Part shown: positions 43,777 through 53,774 of the stretch, in pieces
How the letters are laid out: every line of letters begins with the position of its first letter
Numbering within the stretch: the stretch's first letter is position 1
Assembly (NCBI RefSeq): GCF_023544445.1
Contig: NZ_JALPVJ010000001.1
Span: forward strand, 310,001-374,000
Reading direction: 5' to 3'
DNA from: Actinoplanes sp. M2I2
Lineage (GTDB): Bacteria; Actinomycetota; Actinomycetes; Mycobacteriales; Micromonosporaceae
Length of the DNA stretch: 64,000 nucleotides
Notes under the pieces: model-generated
What the model was told of the DNA's origin: nothing
The model's database searches: none
The model's input: the letters and a program-made list of their open reading frames with translations, nothing else
Program-made: the position numbers and the translations under genes

Positions 43777-44951
43777 CCGCCGAGCCGCTGGTCGTGCCGG
43801 CCGACCAGCTGCCCGCCTCGGCGTTCGAGCCGGTGCGGCCGGCGTACGGCTCGGGCAGCCTCGCCGACGTGCTGCCCAGCGTCTCGGCGCTGCTGGGCGT
43901 GCCCGGCGCGTCCGACCCCCTCGGCCTGCGGGACGAACTGGACGGCGTCACCCGCGTCGCCGTGCTGCTCGTCGACGGGCTCGGCGCCCACCAACTGCCG
44001 CTGATCACCCCGTACGCCCCGGTTCTGGCCGGCCTGGCCGCCCGTGGCCGGACGCTGACCGCGGGTTTCCCGTCCACCACTCCGGTCAGCCTGGTCACTC
44101 TCGGCACCGGCGTGCCGACGGGCGCGCACGGCATCCTCGGCTTCACCACGCGGCGACCGGACGGGCGGGTGCTCAACCACATCCAGTGGAAGCACGACCC
44201 CGACCCGGCGGCCTGGCAACCGGTCCCGACCCGCTTCGAGCTCGCGGCGGCGGCCGGGGTCGCGGCGACCGCGGTGAGCCGGCCCGAGTTCGAGGGCAGC
44301 GGCCTGACCGTCGCGGCCTACCGCGGCGCTCACTACACACCGGCAGGCGGTGATGCCCTCGCCGACCGGATGCTGGCGGCGCTCGAGGCGGCGACCGGAC
44401 CGGCGCTGGTCTACGGCTATCACCCCGACCTCGACCATCACGGCCACGGCGACGGCGTCGACTCCCCGGCCTGGCGCACCGCCGCCCGGGGTGTCGAGGC
44501 GCTGCTCGACCGGCTCGTGCACGGCCTGCCCCCGCGATCGGCGCTGCTCGTCGTGGCCGACCACGGCCAGCTCAATGTTCCGCTGGACGCACGTTTCGAC
44601 ATGGCGGACATTCCGGCACTGCGCGACGGGATCGTGGGCGTCGCCGGGGAGCCCCGCGTCCGCTATCTCTACGCCGCGCCCGGCGCCCTCGACGACGTGG
44701 TCGCCGCCTGGAAGGGCGTGCTCGGCGACGCGGCCTGGGTGCTCACCCGCGACGAGGCGATCGACGGCGGCTGGTACGGCCCGGTGCCGGCCGACCACCG
44801 CGGCCGGATCGGCGACGTGGTGATCATCTGTCAGGGCCGGGCGATCGCGCTGGCCGGTGGCTGGGAGCCGCCGACGATCGGCCGGCTGATCGCCTTCCAC
44901 GCCTCGGTCACCGCCGCCGAGATGGAGATCCCGCTGCTCATCGCCCGCTGA
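43773..44951 (+). CDS. Alkaline-phosphatase-superfamily nucleotide pyrophosphatase/phosphodiesterase
   Basis: A 392-residue metal-dependent phosphodiesterase-like enzyme. VAVLLVDGLGAHQL contributes the first metal Asp, FPSTTPVSLVTLGTG the nucleophilic Thr, GYHPDLDHHGHG a His/Asp pair, and VVADHGQLNVP the last Asp-His pair, matching type I phosphodiesterases. No signal peptide or membrane helix is apparent, so it may be cytoplasmic. It overlaps the methyltransferase gene by 4 bases. The substrate (dinucleotide, nucleotide sugar or lipid head group) is unknown. Confidence 0.85.
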   Translation: MTAEPLVVPADQLPASAFEPVRPAYGSGSLADVLPSVSALLGVPGASDPLGLRDELDGVTRVAVLLVDGLGAHQLPLITPYAPVLAGLAARGRTLTAGFPSTTPVSLVTLGTGVPTGAHGILGFTTRRPDGRVLNHIQWKHDPDPAAWQPVPTRFELAAAAGVAATAVSRPEFEGSGLTVAAYRGAHYTPAGGDALADRMLAALEAATGPALVYGYHPDLDHHGHGDGVDSPAWRTAARGVEALLDRLVHGLPPRSALLVVADHGQLNVPLDARFDMADIPALRDGIVGVAGEPRVRYLYAAPGALDDVVAAWKGVLGDAAWVLTRDEAIDGGWYGPVPADHRGRIGDVVIICQGRAIALAGGWEPPTIGRLIAFHASVTAAEMEIPLLIAR

Positions 44952-45052
44952 CCAGCCCTTTTCCCGGTCCGGGTCTCTGTCGGGCTGGGGGATGGGTCGG
45001 CGCGGAAAGGCGCGCTGGGCTGCGGTGATCCGGTTTTGTCGGGGGGTCGGGC

Positions 45053-45065
45053 TAACCTCCCTGAC
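45053..45065 (+). promoter_or_regulatory. Leaderless -10 for dinB
   Basis: TAACCT (45053-45058), seven bases, then GTG 45066. No LexA box is seen near this promoter. Confidence 0.5.
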
Positions 45066-46361
45066 GTGGGACGCAGCCAGGCGGTGCCGAAAGGACGCGA
45101 CCCGCGTTTCGGCCCGGGCGCCGACGACGCGGGCTGCTCGATCCTGCACGTCGACATGGACGCGTTCTTCGCCTCGGTGGCCGTGCGGTCGCAGCCCGAG
45201 CTGCGCGGCCAGCCGGTGATCGTGGGTGGTGTCGGCCCGCGCGGCGTGGTCAGCTCGGCCAGCTACGAGGCCCGCCGCTTCGGGGTGCGCAGCGCCATGC
45301 CGACCGCCCGGGCCCGCGCGCTCTGCCCCCGGGGAGTCTTCCTGCCCGTCGACGGTCCGGCCATCGGCGCCGCCTCCCGGGCCGTCATGGCGATCTTCCG
45401 GGACGTCACGCCGCTGGTCGAGCCGCTCTCGTCCGACGAGGCGTTCCTCGACGTGGCCGGCGCCCAGCGCCTGCTCGGCCGCCCGACCGAGATCGCCCAC
45501 CTGATCCGCCGGCGCATGCGCGACGAGCAGGATCTGACCTGCTCGGTGGGCGTCGCGCCGACCAAGTTCGTGGCCAAGCTCGGCTCGACCCGGGCCAAGC
45601 CCGACGGCGTGATCGTCGTGCCGGGGCCCCTCGTCCTCGACTTCCTCCACCCGTTGCCGGTCGACACGCTCTGGGGTGTCGGTGAGCGGGCCGCCGAGTC
45701 GCTGCGCCGCCTGGGCCTCACCACGGTCGGCGAGATCGCGCACGCCCCGCTCGGCATGCTGCGCGGCGCCGTGGGCGAGGCCGCCGCCACCCACCTGCAC
45801 GAGCTCTCCTGGGGCCGCGACCCGCGCCGGGTCAGCACCGAGCGCGAGGAGAAGTCGATCGGCGCCGAGATGACCTTCGACGTCGACATCGCCGACCCTC
45901 AGCTCATCCGCCGGAGCCTGCTCGCCCTGGCCGACAAGGTCGGCGCCCGGCTGCGCTCGGCCGGCGTCGTGGGCCGCACGGTGGCGATCAAGGTGCGTCT
46001 GGCCGACTTCCGGACGGTCAACCGCTCCCGCACGGTGCACACGAGCACCGATGTCGCCCGGGAGATCTTTGAGATTTCCTGGTCGCTCTTCACCGCGCTG
46101 GGCGCGAGCGAGCATATTCGCCTCGTCGGGGTCCGCGTCGAGGGCCTCACCGCCACGGCCACCACATCGCGGCAGCTCAGCCTGGGTGAGCCCGAGCGCG
46201 GCTGGCGTGAGGCCGAGGCCGCGCGCGACGCCGTCATCGCCCGTTTCGGTCCCGGCGGTCTCGGTCCAGCCAGTCTTTTGGGACGAAGCGACCTGCGCAG
46301 AACCGAAAATCACCCGCACTCGACGGTCGTCCCGCTTTCCGACCCGCCAACCCCCTCGTAG
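45066..46361 (+). CDS. dinB: DNA polymerase IV (Y family)
   Basis: A 431-residue translesion polymerase with intact catalysis: HVDMDAFFASV supplies Asp30 and Asp32, and PLSSDEAFLDV supplies Asp124 and Glu125. Further blocks are YEARRFGVRSAMPTARA, SVGVAPTKFVAKLGSTRAKPDG (read in parts) and the helix-hairpin-helix LWGVGERAAESLRRLGLTTVGEIA, then the little finger. The GTG at 45066 is selected because it follows TAACCT by seven bases and gives the short basic N-terminus. The C-terminal extension after QLSLGEPERG (like QLSLF) may carry the clamp-binding peptide. It contrasts with the inactive ImuB 6 kb upstream. Confidence 0.96.
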   Translation: MGRSQAVPKGRDPRFGPGADDAGCSILHVDMDAFFASVAVRSQPELRGQPVIVGGVGPRGVVSSASYEARRFGVRSAMPTARARALCPRGVFLPVDGPAIGAASRAVMAIFRDVTPLVEPLSSDEAFLDVAGAQRLLGRPTEIAHLIRRRMRDEQDLTCSVGVAPTKFVAKLGSTRAKPDGVIVVPGPLVLDFLHPLPVDTLWGVGERAAESLRRLGLTTVGEIAHAPLGMLRGAVGEAAATHLHELSWGRDPRRVSTEREEKSIGAEMTFDVDIADPQLIRRSLLALADKVGARLRSAGVVGRTVAIKVRLADFRTVNRSRTVHTSTDVAREIFEISWSLFTALGASEHIRLVGVRVEGLTATATTSRQLSLGEPERGWREAEAARDAVIARFGPGGLGPASLLGRSDLRRTENHPHSTVVPLSDPPTPS

Positions 46362-46461
46362 ACTTGCTCGGTAAGGCAGCCGACGGCTGTCCCGCGCCAC
46401 TTACCTCAGTGACACCCCGACCCCGCCTGGGGGGTTGGATCTGCGCCCGGGGAGGAATGCC

Positions 46462-46848
46462 GTGCCGCTCTCGGAGCACGAGCAGCGGCTGTTCGATCAG
46501 ATCGAGCGGTCGCTTGCCGAGGACCCTAAGTTCGCCTCGGCTGTGCGGGCCAGCGACCCGCGTTTTCACGCGCGACGCCGGCTCCTCGTCGCCGCGTTCG
46601 TCATCGTGCTCGGCCTAGCGCTGGTCGTCTATGGCACGGTCAGCCGGACAACGCCGCTGGGCGTCGCGGGCTTCGTCGTCATGCTCGGCGCGGCCGCTTT
46701 CGCGATGCAGTCCCGGCGCAAGGGTTCGGCTCCCGACCTGCAGGCCGTGGGCGGCACCGCCACGCGTCGCACACGCCAGACCCGCAAGTCCGGCTTCCTC
46801 GATCGCCTGGAGGATCGCTGGCGCCAGCGCCCCGAGGGACATCGCTGA
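46462..46848 (+). CDS. DUF3040 membrane protein
   Basis: A 128-residue small membrane protein. The family N-terminus PLSEHEQRLFDQIERSLAEDPKF is followed by a basic stretch, two hydrophobic helices (about 40-60 and 63-82) and a basic Arg-rich C-terminus. The GTG at 46462 has an excellent GGGGAGGAA site. DUF3040 proteins are widespread in actinobacteria, often near the mraZ/dcw cell-division cluster, with no known function. Here it lies between dinB and a repeat-rich stretch, with no informative neighbours. Confidence 0.88.
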   Translation: MPLSEHEQRLFDQIERSLAEDPKFASAVRASDPRFHARRRLLVAAFVIVLGLALVVYGTVSRTTPLGVAGFVVMLGAAAFAMQSRRKGSAPDLQAVGGTATRRTRQTRKSGFLDRLEDRWRQRPEGHR

Positions 46849-47318
46849 CCGGCTGACGGACCGCGGCTGACAGCCACAAGGGAAGCCGCGGCCCTCGCAC
46901 AAGCTCTTTGATGGCGGCCACCGGCCGCCATCAGGCTTTCCTGTGTCCTCCACGCCCGCAGCACCGTGGTTGGTCGCCTCGCCGCCCGCGCAGCGCCTTG
47001 GTCGGTCGTCTTTGCGCCCGCGCACTGCTGGTTGGTCGTCCTGGGGCCCGAGCAGTGCTGGTTGGTCGTCTTGGCGCGCGCAGTGCCGGTTGGTCGTCCT
47101 GGCGCCCGCGCAATGTCGGTCGCCCTCGTGCTCGCGCATTGCCGGTCGCCCTGGTGCCTGCACTGTGCCGGTGGGTCGCCCTCGCGGCCGCGTGGAGTGG
47201 GTCGGTCGTCTTCGCGTCCACGACGGTCCGTGTGGTCGGTCGCCTTCGTTCCCGCATGATTTTTGACGGTCCGGGGAACGGAAAGAGAGAACCAGGCCGG
47301 CTCACCGACATCGGGAGC
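46849..47318. other. Gene-free stretch holding a degenerate 30-bp repeat
   Basis: Between the DUF3040 and STAS genes. Open frames in several phases come from the repeat at about 46972-47262 and have no domain. The remainder contains the STAS leader with a GGGAGC site before ATG 47319. Confidence 0.7.
46972..47262. repeat. Degenerate minisatellite, about 28-34 bp units
   Basis: About nine imperfect units beginning GTTGGTCGTC or GGTCGCC and ending CGCGCA-TGCCG-like (for example GTTGGTCGTCCTGGCGCCCG at several places). Unit length varies and is not held to multiples of three, consistent with non-coding DNA. Confidence 0.85.
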
Positions 47319-47792
47319 ATGGACATGACTGGACCTTCATCCGTGGGCGATGTCGCGATCATCGCCTCCGACGGCCGCAATGCGCTGCTGTCCGCGCGGG
47401 GGGACTTCGACCGGGACAACCGCGCGATGCTGATTGCCCTGGTCGAGGCGGCTTTCCTCGACGGGCACGAAGCGGTCGCGCTGGACGTCGCCCGGGTCAC
47501 CTTCATAGACGCGTCGGTCGTCAATGCCCTGCTCGCCTGCTCAAGGGATGCGCAGGCCCAGCGGCGCAGCCTCAGCGTGCTCAACTGCAACCCACTGATC
47601 GAACGGATCCTGGTCGCCACCGGCACCTACACCGCCCTGTGCGGTCGTCGCCGCGACGGTGACTGCGGAACGGCCGGGTTCGCCGGCGAGCCGGGTTCCC
47701 GGTTCGCCCCCATGACCGGTCGGGCCCGCGAGTCGCTCGCCATCCCGCGGCGGGCGGCCCCAACGGCCCCAGCGCGGTCGCAGCAGCGGTGA
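47319..47792 (+). CDS. STAS-domain (anti-sigma factor antagonist-like) protein
   Basis: A 157-residue protein with a STAS fold in residues about 15-105: ALLSARGDFDRDNRAML, then VALDVARVTFIDASVVNALL, where the Ser after Asp-Ala occupies the position phosphorylated in SpoIIAA-type antagonists, and RRSLSVLNCNPLIERILVATG. About 45 residues of disordered, Arg/Ala-rich tail follow. ATG 47319 (or 47325) is preferred for its GGGAGC site; longer frames read into repeat DNA. No anti-sigma kinase or sigma factor gene is adjacent, so its partners are elsewhere. Confidence 0.8.
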   Translation: MDMTGPSSVGDVAIIASDGRNALLSARGDFDRDNRAMLIALVEAAFLDGHEAVALDVARVTFIDASVVNALLACSRDAQAQRRSLSVLNCNPLIERILVATGTYTALCGRRRDGDCGTAGFAGEPGSRFAPMTGRARESLAIPRRAAPTAPARSQQR

Positions 47793-47869
47793 CAAGAGGC
47801 CGCATAACGGGCTGGCCCCCGACCTGACGCGACCCTGATCGCTACGTCTGACCCCGGATCAGCGAGGTC

Positions 47870-48240
47870 GCTCCCGGAAACGGCGAGGCAGTCGCTGGGC
47901 ACAGCGGGGTCGTTCCTGGGAAAAGCCATGCCCTCGGGACAGCGAGGCAGCTCCCTGGAGCAGCGAGGCAACTCCAGGGACAGCGAAGCAGCCCCTTGGG
48001 CAGCGCTGCAGCTCTCGGAACAGTGCGGCAGTCCTCGGGACGGCCATGCCCTCGGAACAGCGAAGCAGCCCCTTGGGCAGCGCTGCAGCTCTCGGAACAG
48101 TGCGGCAGTCCTCGGGACGGCCATGCCCTCGGAACAGCGAAGCAGCCCCTTGGGCAGCGCTGCAGCTCTCGGAACAGTGCGGCAGCCCTCGGAGCGGCTA
48201 AGCCTTCGCGGCGCCGGTGTCCTTGGGACAGTGCGGCAGT
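47870..48240. repeat. 77-bp repeat, three copies, with flanking 22-24-bp relatives
   Basis: A 77-bp unit recurs at 47985, 48062 and 48139 almost unchanged. It is itself built from shorter related elements of the CTCGGGACAGCGAGGCAGCT type, seen singly in 47900-47985 and 48185-48240. Homogeneity of the large unit points to recent triplication. Confidence 0.93.
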
Positions 48241-48254
48241 CCTCGGGACAGCGA

Positions 48255-48652
48255 TGCTCGCAGACAGCGGTTCTGGCGGGACAGCGAATCCCGCAGACGG
48301 CGGTACTGGCGGGACGGCGGTGGCTGGCGGGACGGCGGTGCTGGCGGGACAGCGAATCCCGCAGACGGCGGTGCTGGCGGGACGGCGGTGCTGGCGGGAC
48401 GGGCTGGCGGGACGGCCGTGGCCCCCGGGACGGCGGTGGCTGGCGGGACGGCCGTGGCCCCCGGGACGGCGGTGGCTGGCGGGGCGGCGGTGGCCCCTGC
48501 AACGGCGACGGCGCCTGGAACGGCGACGGCGCCTGGAACGGCGACGGCCCTGGAACGGCGACGGCCCCTGGAACGGCGGCGGCCCCTGGAACGGCGGCGG
48601 CCCCTGGAACGGCGACGGCCCCTGGAACGGCGACGGCCCCTGGAACGGCGAT
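48255..48652. repeat. 15-18-bp minisatellite blocks (GGCGGGACGGCGGTGCT; CCTGGAACGGCGACGGCC)
   Basis: The first part (48255-48480) consists of GCTGGCGGGACGGCGGTG-like units with two longer duplicated segments (CGGGACAGCGAATCCCGCAG at 48277 and 48345). The second part (about 48490-48650) is nine or so units of CCTGGAACGGCGACGGCC, 18 bp, some trimmed. Confidence 0.9.
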
Positions 48653-48681
48653 GCCGCCCCTCACCAGGAGGGGCGGCATCG
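48649..48681. terminator. 14-bp-stem hairpin near the 3' end of the transglutaminase operon
   Basis: Arms CGATGCCGCCCCTC (48649-48662) and GAGGGGCGGCATCG (48668-48681) are perfectly complementary with a 5-nt loop. It lies 36 bases beyond the stop of the minus-strand operon. There is no T-run, but the stem is exceptionally stable; bidirectional termination between the convergent genes is likely. Confidence 0.7.
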
Positions 48682-48686
48682 ACCGT

Positions 48687-48720
48687 CAGTGACTCAGTGA
48701 CTCAGTGACTCAGTGACTCA
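48687..48720. repeat. 8-bp tandem repeat CAGTGACT x4
   Basis: Four exact units (48687-48718) continue into the stop codon of the transglutaminase gene (TGA on the minus strand at 48720-48718), so the repeat supplies the stop. Confidence 0.95.
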
Positions 48721-51156
48721 GCGGGTGCGGTGTGGCAGGAGGCGGCGCGGGCTGGCCTTGGCCAGGGTCTCTCGTAGGCGGCCGCCTGCGCCCACCAAGC
48801 GGGCGGAGGCGTCGGCCAGGCCGAGGCGCCAGCGCATCAGCACCGAAGGTGGCATCAGTACCGCCGCCAGGCGGGTGCGCCGGTTGGCCGACCGCGCCAG
48901 GCCTCTGCGGACCCGGCCCAGCGCCACCGTCAGCTCCTGGCCCTCCAGGGGCTTGCGGGCGTAGCGGGCTCGTTCCTCCGCGGTGCCCAGCAGGTTCGCC
49001 GCCGCGGCGGGCTCGTCGAGCAGCACCGCGTCGTTGATCAGTCGCTGGGCTGTGACCCGGGGTGTCTCGCTCGGGTCGATCGGGATGCGGAAGTCGACCA
49101 TCGTGTCCATCAGCTCGTCCCAGGCCGCGTGCGCGTCGGCCCGCGCCTTCACCACCTCGGCCGTCACCACGATGTCGCCCGGCCCCTCCAGAGACCTGAC
49201 CTTCGGCTCCTTCGGCGCCGTGACCGCGTGCCGATGGCGTCGCACCAGCACCCGGCGCAGGGCCGGCACCAGCAGCAACGCGATCAACAGGGCGGCCAGG
49301 GCGATGATCAGCAGCGCGGTGCCCGAGAGGGCACTCGTGCTCGACCCGGTCGAACCGGCCGCCGCCTGGTCGTTGAAGTCCGGGCGGTCGGGCCGCTCCA
49401 CGCCACCCGCGGCCGCCGACGGGTCGGCGCCCGGTGCGGCCGCCGACTCCGACGCCGTCGCCGTCGGGGCCTGCTGGTCGACGTCGGGGGCGTAGTCGGA
49501 CCGGGCCGCGCCGGCCACGCTCGACGCCGGGGTGGCGTCGAACGGGATCCAGCCGAAGCCCTTCAGGTAGATCTCGGTCCAGGCGTGGGCGTTGCGGTTG
49601 GTGATGACGTACGTGTCACCCTCCTTCTCGCCCCGGGTGAAGCCGAACGCCACCCGCGCCGGGATGCCGGCTTCCCGCGCCATCCAGGCCAGCGCGGCCG
49701 CGTACTGCTGGCAGTAGCCGACCTTGGTCTGCAGGAACGCCGAGATCTCGGAGCTGTTGGCGATGGGCTGCGTCGACAGCCGGTAGGTGAAGCCGTTCTT
49801 CGTAGAGAAGTACTCGTAGAGCGCGCGGATCTTGTCGTAATCGTTCTGCTTGCCGGCGACGATCCGCCGGACCAGCGCGCTGACCGTGGCGTCGTCGGGG
49901 TGGGCGGTGTTGCGCCGGACGATCGGGTCGTCCCGGTCGAGCGGCTCGGCCTGGCGCAGCAGGGCCGGCGTGTACCGCGCCCGCACGTAGTCGAACGAGT
50001 AATTCAGATCCCGGGTCGACCGCCGGCTCGAGAAGACGACCTGCTGGTTGTCGTCGAAGGACCAGCCGTTCTGCAGCCCGTCGAGCCCCACCGTGTTCTG
50101 GTAGAGCGGCAGCATGCCCTGCGTCAGCTTGTCGCTGATCTCGACCTCGGCCCGGTGCTCGCTGAAGGAGCCGGCGGCGGTGGCCGTACGCGGGTCGGGC
50201 AGACCCTGGGTGACGGTCTCGCCGGTCGGCGCGGTGCTGCCGAAGCCGTTGATGCTGAGCTGGTCGGCCACCCCGAAGCGCAGGTAGTAGGGGGTGTTCT
50301 CGTCGGTCTTGAGCCGGACCAGCTCGGCGACCTCGGTCTGGCTCAGCTGGCCGCTGAGCGAGGCGAACAGGTTGATCCGTCCGCCCGAGCCGGTGCCGGG
50401 GCCGACGCCCACCCCCGAGCCGCTCTGGGTGAGCTGCGAGAGCAGCCCGCCGCTGATCGTGGGGACCAGCAGCGGCAGCAGCACGGCGGCCACGACGCCC
50501 ACGACGCCCAGGCGGCGTCCGGCCGCGGCCAGCGGCGACGGTTCCCACACGTCCACGTCCCGGCCGTCGCCGGTGAAGCGGCGCCCGAACCGGCGTACCC
50601 GGTCGATGTTGTCGCTGACCAGGAGCCAGAGGAAACCGAAGGCGCCGATGATGAAGGGCAGCACCGGGACGCTGTCGACGTAGACCGCGACCGGCACGGA
50701 GTAGATCGCCAGCATCGGCAGGCCGGCCAGGGCCGGCTTGCGGGCCACCACGGTCAGCAGGTCGACCGCGATCGCGACCGCGCCGATGCCCAGCACCGTG
50801 ACGAAGAGCAGGCCCGGCCGGTCGGGCACGGGCACGCCGTACGACCGGGTGTCCTGCCCGGCCTGGGTGAACAGCTCGGCGAAGTGGCCGAACGTCGACG
50901 GCGTCGGGATGAGGAACTCTTCACCGCTGGGGAAGAGCCAGGTCAGCGTGAGCAGCAGCATGACGATCATGCCGAGCGCCTGGGCCCAGGCGGGGAACCG
51001 CAGGGTCCGGGCACCGACCGCCACGCCGGCGATCAGGCCCACCGTCAGCAGGCACTCCATCAACCAGGTGTAGCTGTCGAAGATCGACGAGATGGGCGCG
51101 GCGGCGAGGATGGTCGCCCCCGCCGCGACGAGCCCGAGACGGCGTCGGCCGCTCAT
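48718..51156 (-). CDS. TgpA-like membrane transglutaminase (DUF3488/transglutaminase/DUF4129)
   Basis: An 812-residue membrane protein. Six helices occupy the first 230 residues or so, then a large extracellular transglutaminase-like domain with the Cys of KVGYCQQYAAALAWMAREAGIPARV (about 482), His in NRNAHAWTEIYL (about 524) and Asp in WIPFDATPAS (about 540). One more helix near 620-640 and a cytoplasmic DUF4129 region follow. The ATG overlaps the DUF58 gene stop by 4 bases. The gene set MoxR-DUF58-transglutaminase is a recurring operon in many bacteria; the substrate is unknown, and the enzyme may act as a protease or cross-linker at the cell surface. Confidence 0.92.
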   Translation of the reverse strand: MSGRRRLGLVAAGATILAAAPISSIFDSYTWLMECLLTVGLIAGVAVGARTLRFPAWAQALGMIVMLLLTLTWLFPSGEEFLIPTPSTFGHFAELFTQAGQDTRSYGVPVPDRPGLLFVTVLGIGAVAIAVDLLTVVARKPALAGLPMLAIYSVPVAVYVDSVPVLPFIIGAFGFLWLLVSDNIDRVRRFGRRFTGDGRDVDVWEPSPLAAAGRRLGVVGVVAAVLLPLLVPTISGGLLSQLTQSGSGVGVGPGTGSGGRINLFASLSGQLSQTEVAELVRLKTDENTPYYLRFGVADQLSINGFGSTAPTGETVTQGLPDPRTATAAGSFSEHRAEVEISDKLTQGMLPLYQNTVGLDGLQNGWSFDDNQQVVFSSRRSTRDLNYSFDYVRARYTPALLRQAEPLDRDDPIVRRNTAHPDDATVSALVRRIVAGKQNDYDKIRALYEYFSTKNGFTYRLSTQPIANSSEISAFLQTKVGYCQQYAAALAWMAREAGIPARVAFGFTRGEKEGDTYVITNRNAHAWTEIYLKGFGWIPFDATPASSVAGAARSDYAPDVDQQAPTATASESAAAPGADPSAAAGGVERPDRPDFNDQAAAGSTGSSTSALSGTALLIIALAALLIALLLVPALRRVLVRRHRHAVTAPKEPKVRSLEGPGDIVVTAEVVKARADAHAAWDELMDTMVDFRIPIDPSETPRVTAQRLINDAVLLDEPAAAANLLGTAEERARYARKPLEGQELTVALGRVRRGLARSANRRTRLAAVLMPPSVLMRWRLGLADASARLVGAGGRLRETLAKASPRRLLPHRTR

Positions 51157-52451
51157 CGGTTCACTCCACTCACAGTCTCAGCCATGGCCGCGCGCCACGC
51201 GAAGCCACTGGAGCCCCGGGCGGCCGCCGGCCACAGCGCGGGCAGCGTCGACCCGTGCACGACCGGCACCGAGCGCCAGCCGCTGTGCACCAGGGCCAGC
51301 GCGGCCGCGGAATGGTCACGGTCGGCGTCCTGTCGCTCGCCCGGGGTCAGGTTGACCCAGGTCGAGCTGTCGATCGCGAAGCCGATGCAGGTGGCGCCGT
51401 TGCCGCGCAGACCGGCCAGCAGCTCGGCCTCGGGCACGGACAGCGTGCCGAAGATGCCGATCACCAGGCCGCCGTCGGAGCGGCGGCGGACCTGCTCGAC
51501 CAGCACCGAGATGTCGCCGTTCTGGGCCAGCTTCACGTCGGCCAGGGTGTCGAGGATGATGCCCTCGCCGGCCGCCTCGGCGGCGTCGATGTCGATGCCC
51601 GAGCCGGTGACCAGGCGCAGTTTGTAACCGGCTTGCCGCAGGTGCATCGCGATGCTGGCGGTGGCCGAGACGGCCCACTCGAAGCTCGCCGTCGGGCCCT
51701 CGCCGCGGTGGGCGTAGACCCGGGTGTCGAGCACCACGGTGGCCCGGCTCTCCCAGGGCTGCTCCTCGCGGCGCACCATCAGCTCGCCCGTGCGGGCCGT
51801 CGAGCGCCAGTGCACCCGGCGCAGGTCGTCGCCGCGCCGGTACTCGCGGGTGGCGGCGTCGTCCTCGCCGTGCACGGCGACCGACCGGGCCCGGCTGTCG
51901 CCGGTGCCCGCGTACTCGCCGGCCAGCCGGACGGCCGGAAGGGTGACCACCTGGGGGATGACGGTGAGCCGGTCGACGCTCGGGAACGAGCGGGTGAGCT
52001 CGCACAGGCCGAACGGGTCGGTCAGCCGGATCACCAGCGGGCCGATCGGGTAGCGGCCCCGGACGTCGGCCCGCACCGTGTAGGCCACGCTGCTCGCCTG
52101 GTGGGCGCCGAGCCGCTCGAGCACCACCCGGGGGCGGCTGCCCAGGGCGTAGGGCAGCCGGTCCTCCAGCAACAGCGTGCCGGTGGGCAGGCGGGACATG
52201 TTCTGCAGGCGCAGGATGACCCGCGCGCTCGAACCGACCGGGGCCCGGCCCGGGTCGAGCGCGCGGGTGCAGGCCAGCTTGTACCGGCTGCGCCCGACGT
52301 ACGCCGCCGCCAGCAGCGGCAGCGCGGCCAGCAGGATGGCCACCCGCAGCAGGTCACGCTCGCCGAGGATGATCGCGGAGATGCCGGCCGCCGCGGCCGC
52401 GGCCAGGAACGAACGGCCGCGCGTGGTCAATCCGCGCAAGGCCTCGCGCAT
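51153..52451 (-). CDS. DUF58 domain protein
   Basis: A 432-residue protein with two N-terminal hydrophobic segments (about 17-50) and the family signature REYRRGDDLRRVHWRSTARTGELMVRREEQP (read in parts) in the middle, after which a von Willebrand A-like fold follows. It overlaps the transglutaminase gene by 4 bases and lies 2 bases after the MoxR stop. MoxR AAA proteins and DUF58/vWA partners are thought to work together as chaperones for metal-containing or membrane complexes; here the transglutaminase is the likely client. The ATG is at 52451. Confidence 0.92.
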   Translation of the reverse strand: MREALRGLTTRGRSFLAAAAAAGISAIILGERDLLRVAILLAALPLLAAAYVGRSRYKLACTRALDPGRAPVGSSARVILRLQNMSRLPTGTLLLEDRLPYALGSRPRVVLERLGAHQASSVAYTVRADVRGRYPIGPLVIRLTDPFGLCELTRSFPSVDRLTVIPQVVTLPAVRLAGEYAGTGDSRARSVAVHGEDDAATREYRRGDDLRRVHWRSTARTGELMVRREEQPWESRATVVLDTRVYAHRGEGPTASFEWAVSATASIAMHLRQAGYKLRLVTGSGIDIDAAEAAGEGIILDTLADVKLAQNGDISVLVEQVRRRSDGGLVIGIFGTLSVPEAELLAGLRGNGATCIGFAIDSSTWVNLTPGERQDADRDHSAAALALVHSGWRSVPVVHGSTLPALWPAAARGSSGFAWRAAMAETVSGVNR

Positions 52452-52453
52452 GC

Positions 52454-53503
<1,050 letters not shown>

Positions 53504-53774
53504 GGGCCTCCTCCAGGTTGGTATGCGCGCCCATCGTGGGCACCCGGGGCGAAAGGGCAGCGAAAGAGCTGAGCGAGTCGCCCTGTCACCACAGATTAGC
53601 CCGCTCACAGCGACACGCCGAGGTCGGCCGTCGAGCTGTTTCGACACCCGTCAACCGGACAAGGGTCTCGGATAGGTAAAGAAACAGACATCGCTCTAGT
53701 TATATGCGTGACCAAACAACCAGAGTCAGCCATCGACGGGCTTCACCAGTGAGGCCCGATCGAGAGGGGCTGAA

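Larger units (their letters stand above)
47793..48717. other. About 0.9 kb of minisatellite DNA without a gene
   Basis: Between the convergent STAS and transglutaminase genes. Both strands have long open frames, but these encode only repeat-derived Pro/Ala/Arg/Gly-rich sequence with no domain. The stretch contains three repeat families, a 14-bp-stem hairpin and an 8-bp repeat, annotated separately. It is the longest gene-free stretch in the window. Confidence 0.8.

Noticed and set aside
47627-48679. A 350-residue minus-strand frame rich in Pro/Ala/Arg/Cys
   Set aside because: It is read from minisatellite DNA, has no domain and its 3' part overlaps the STAS gene. Neither strand shows codon bias.
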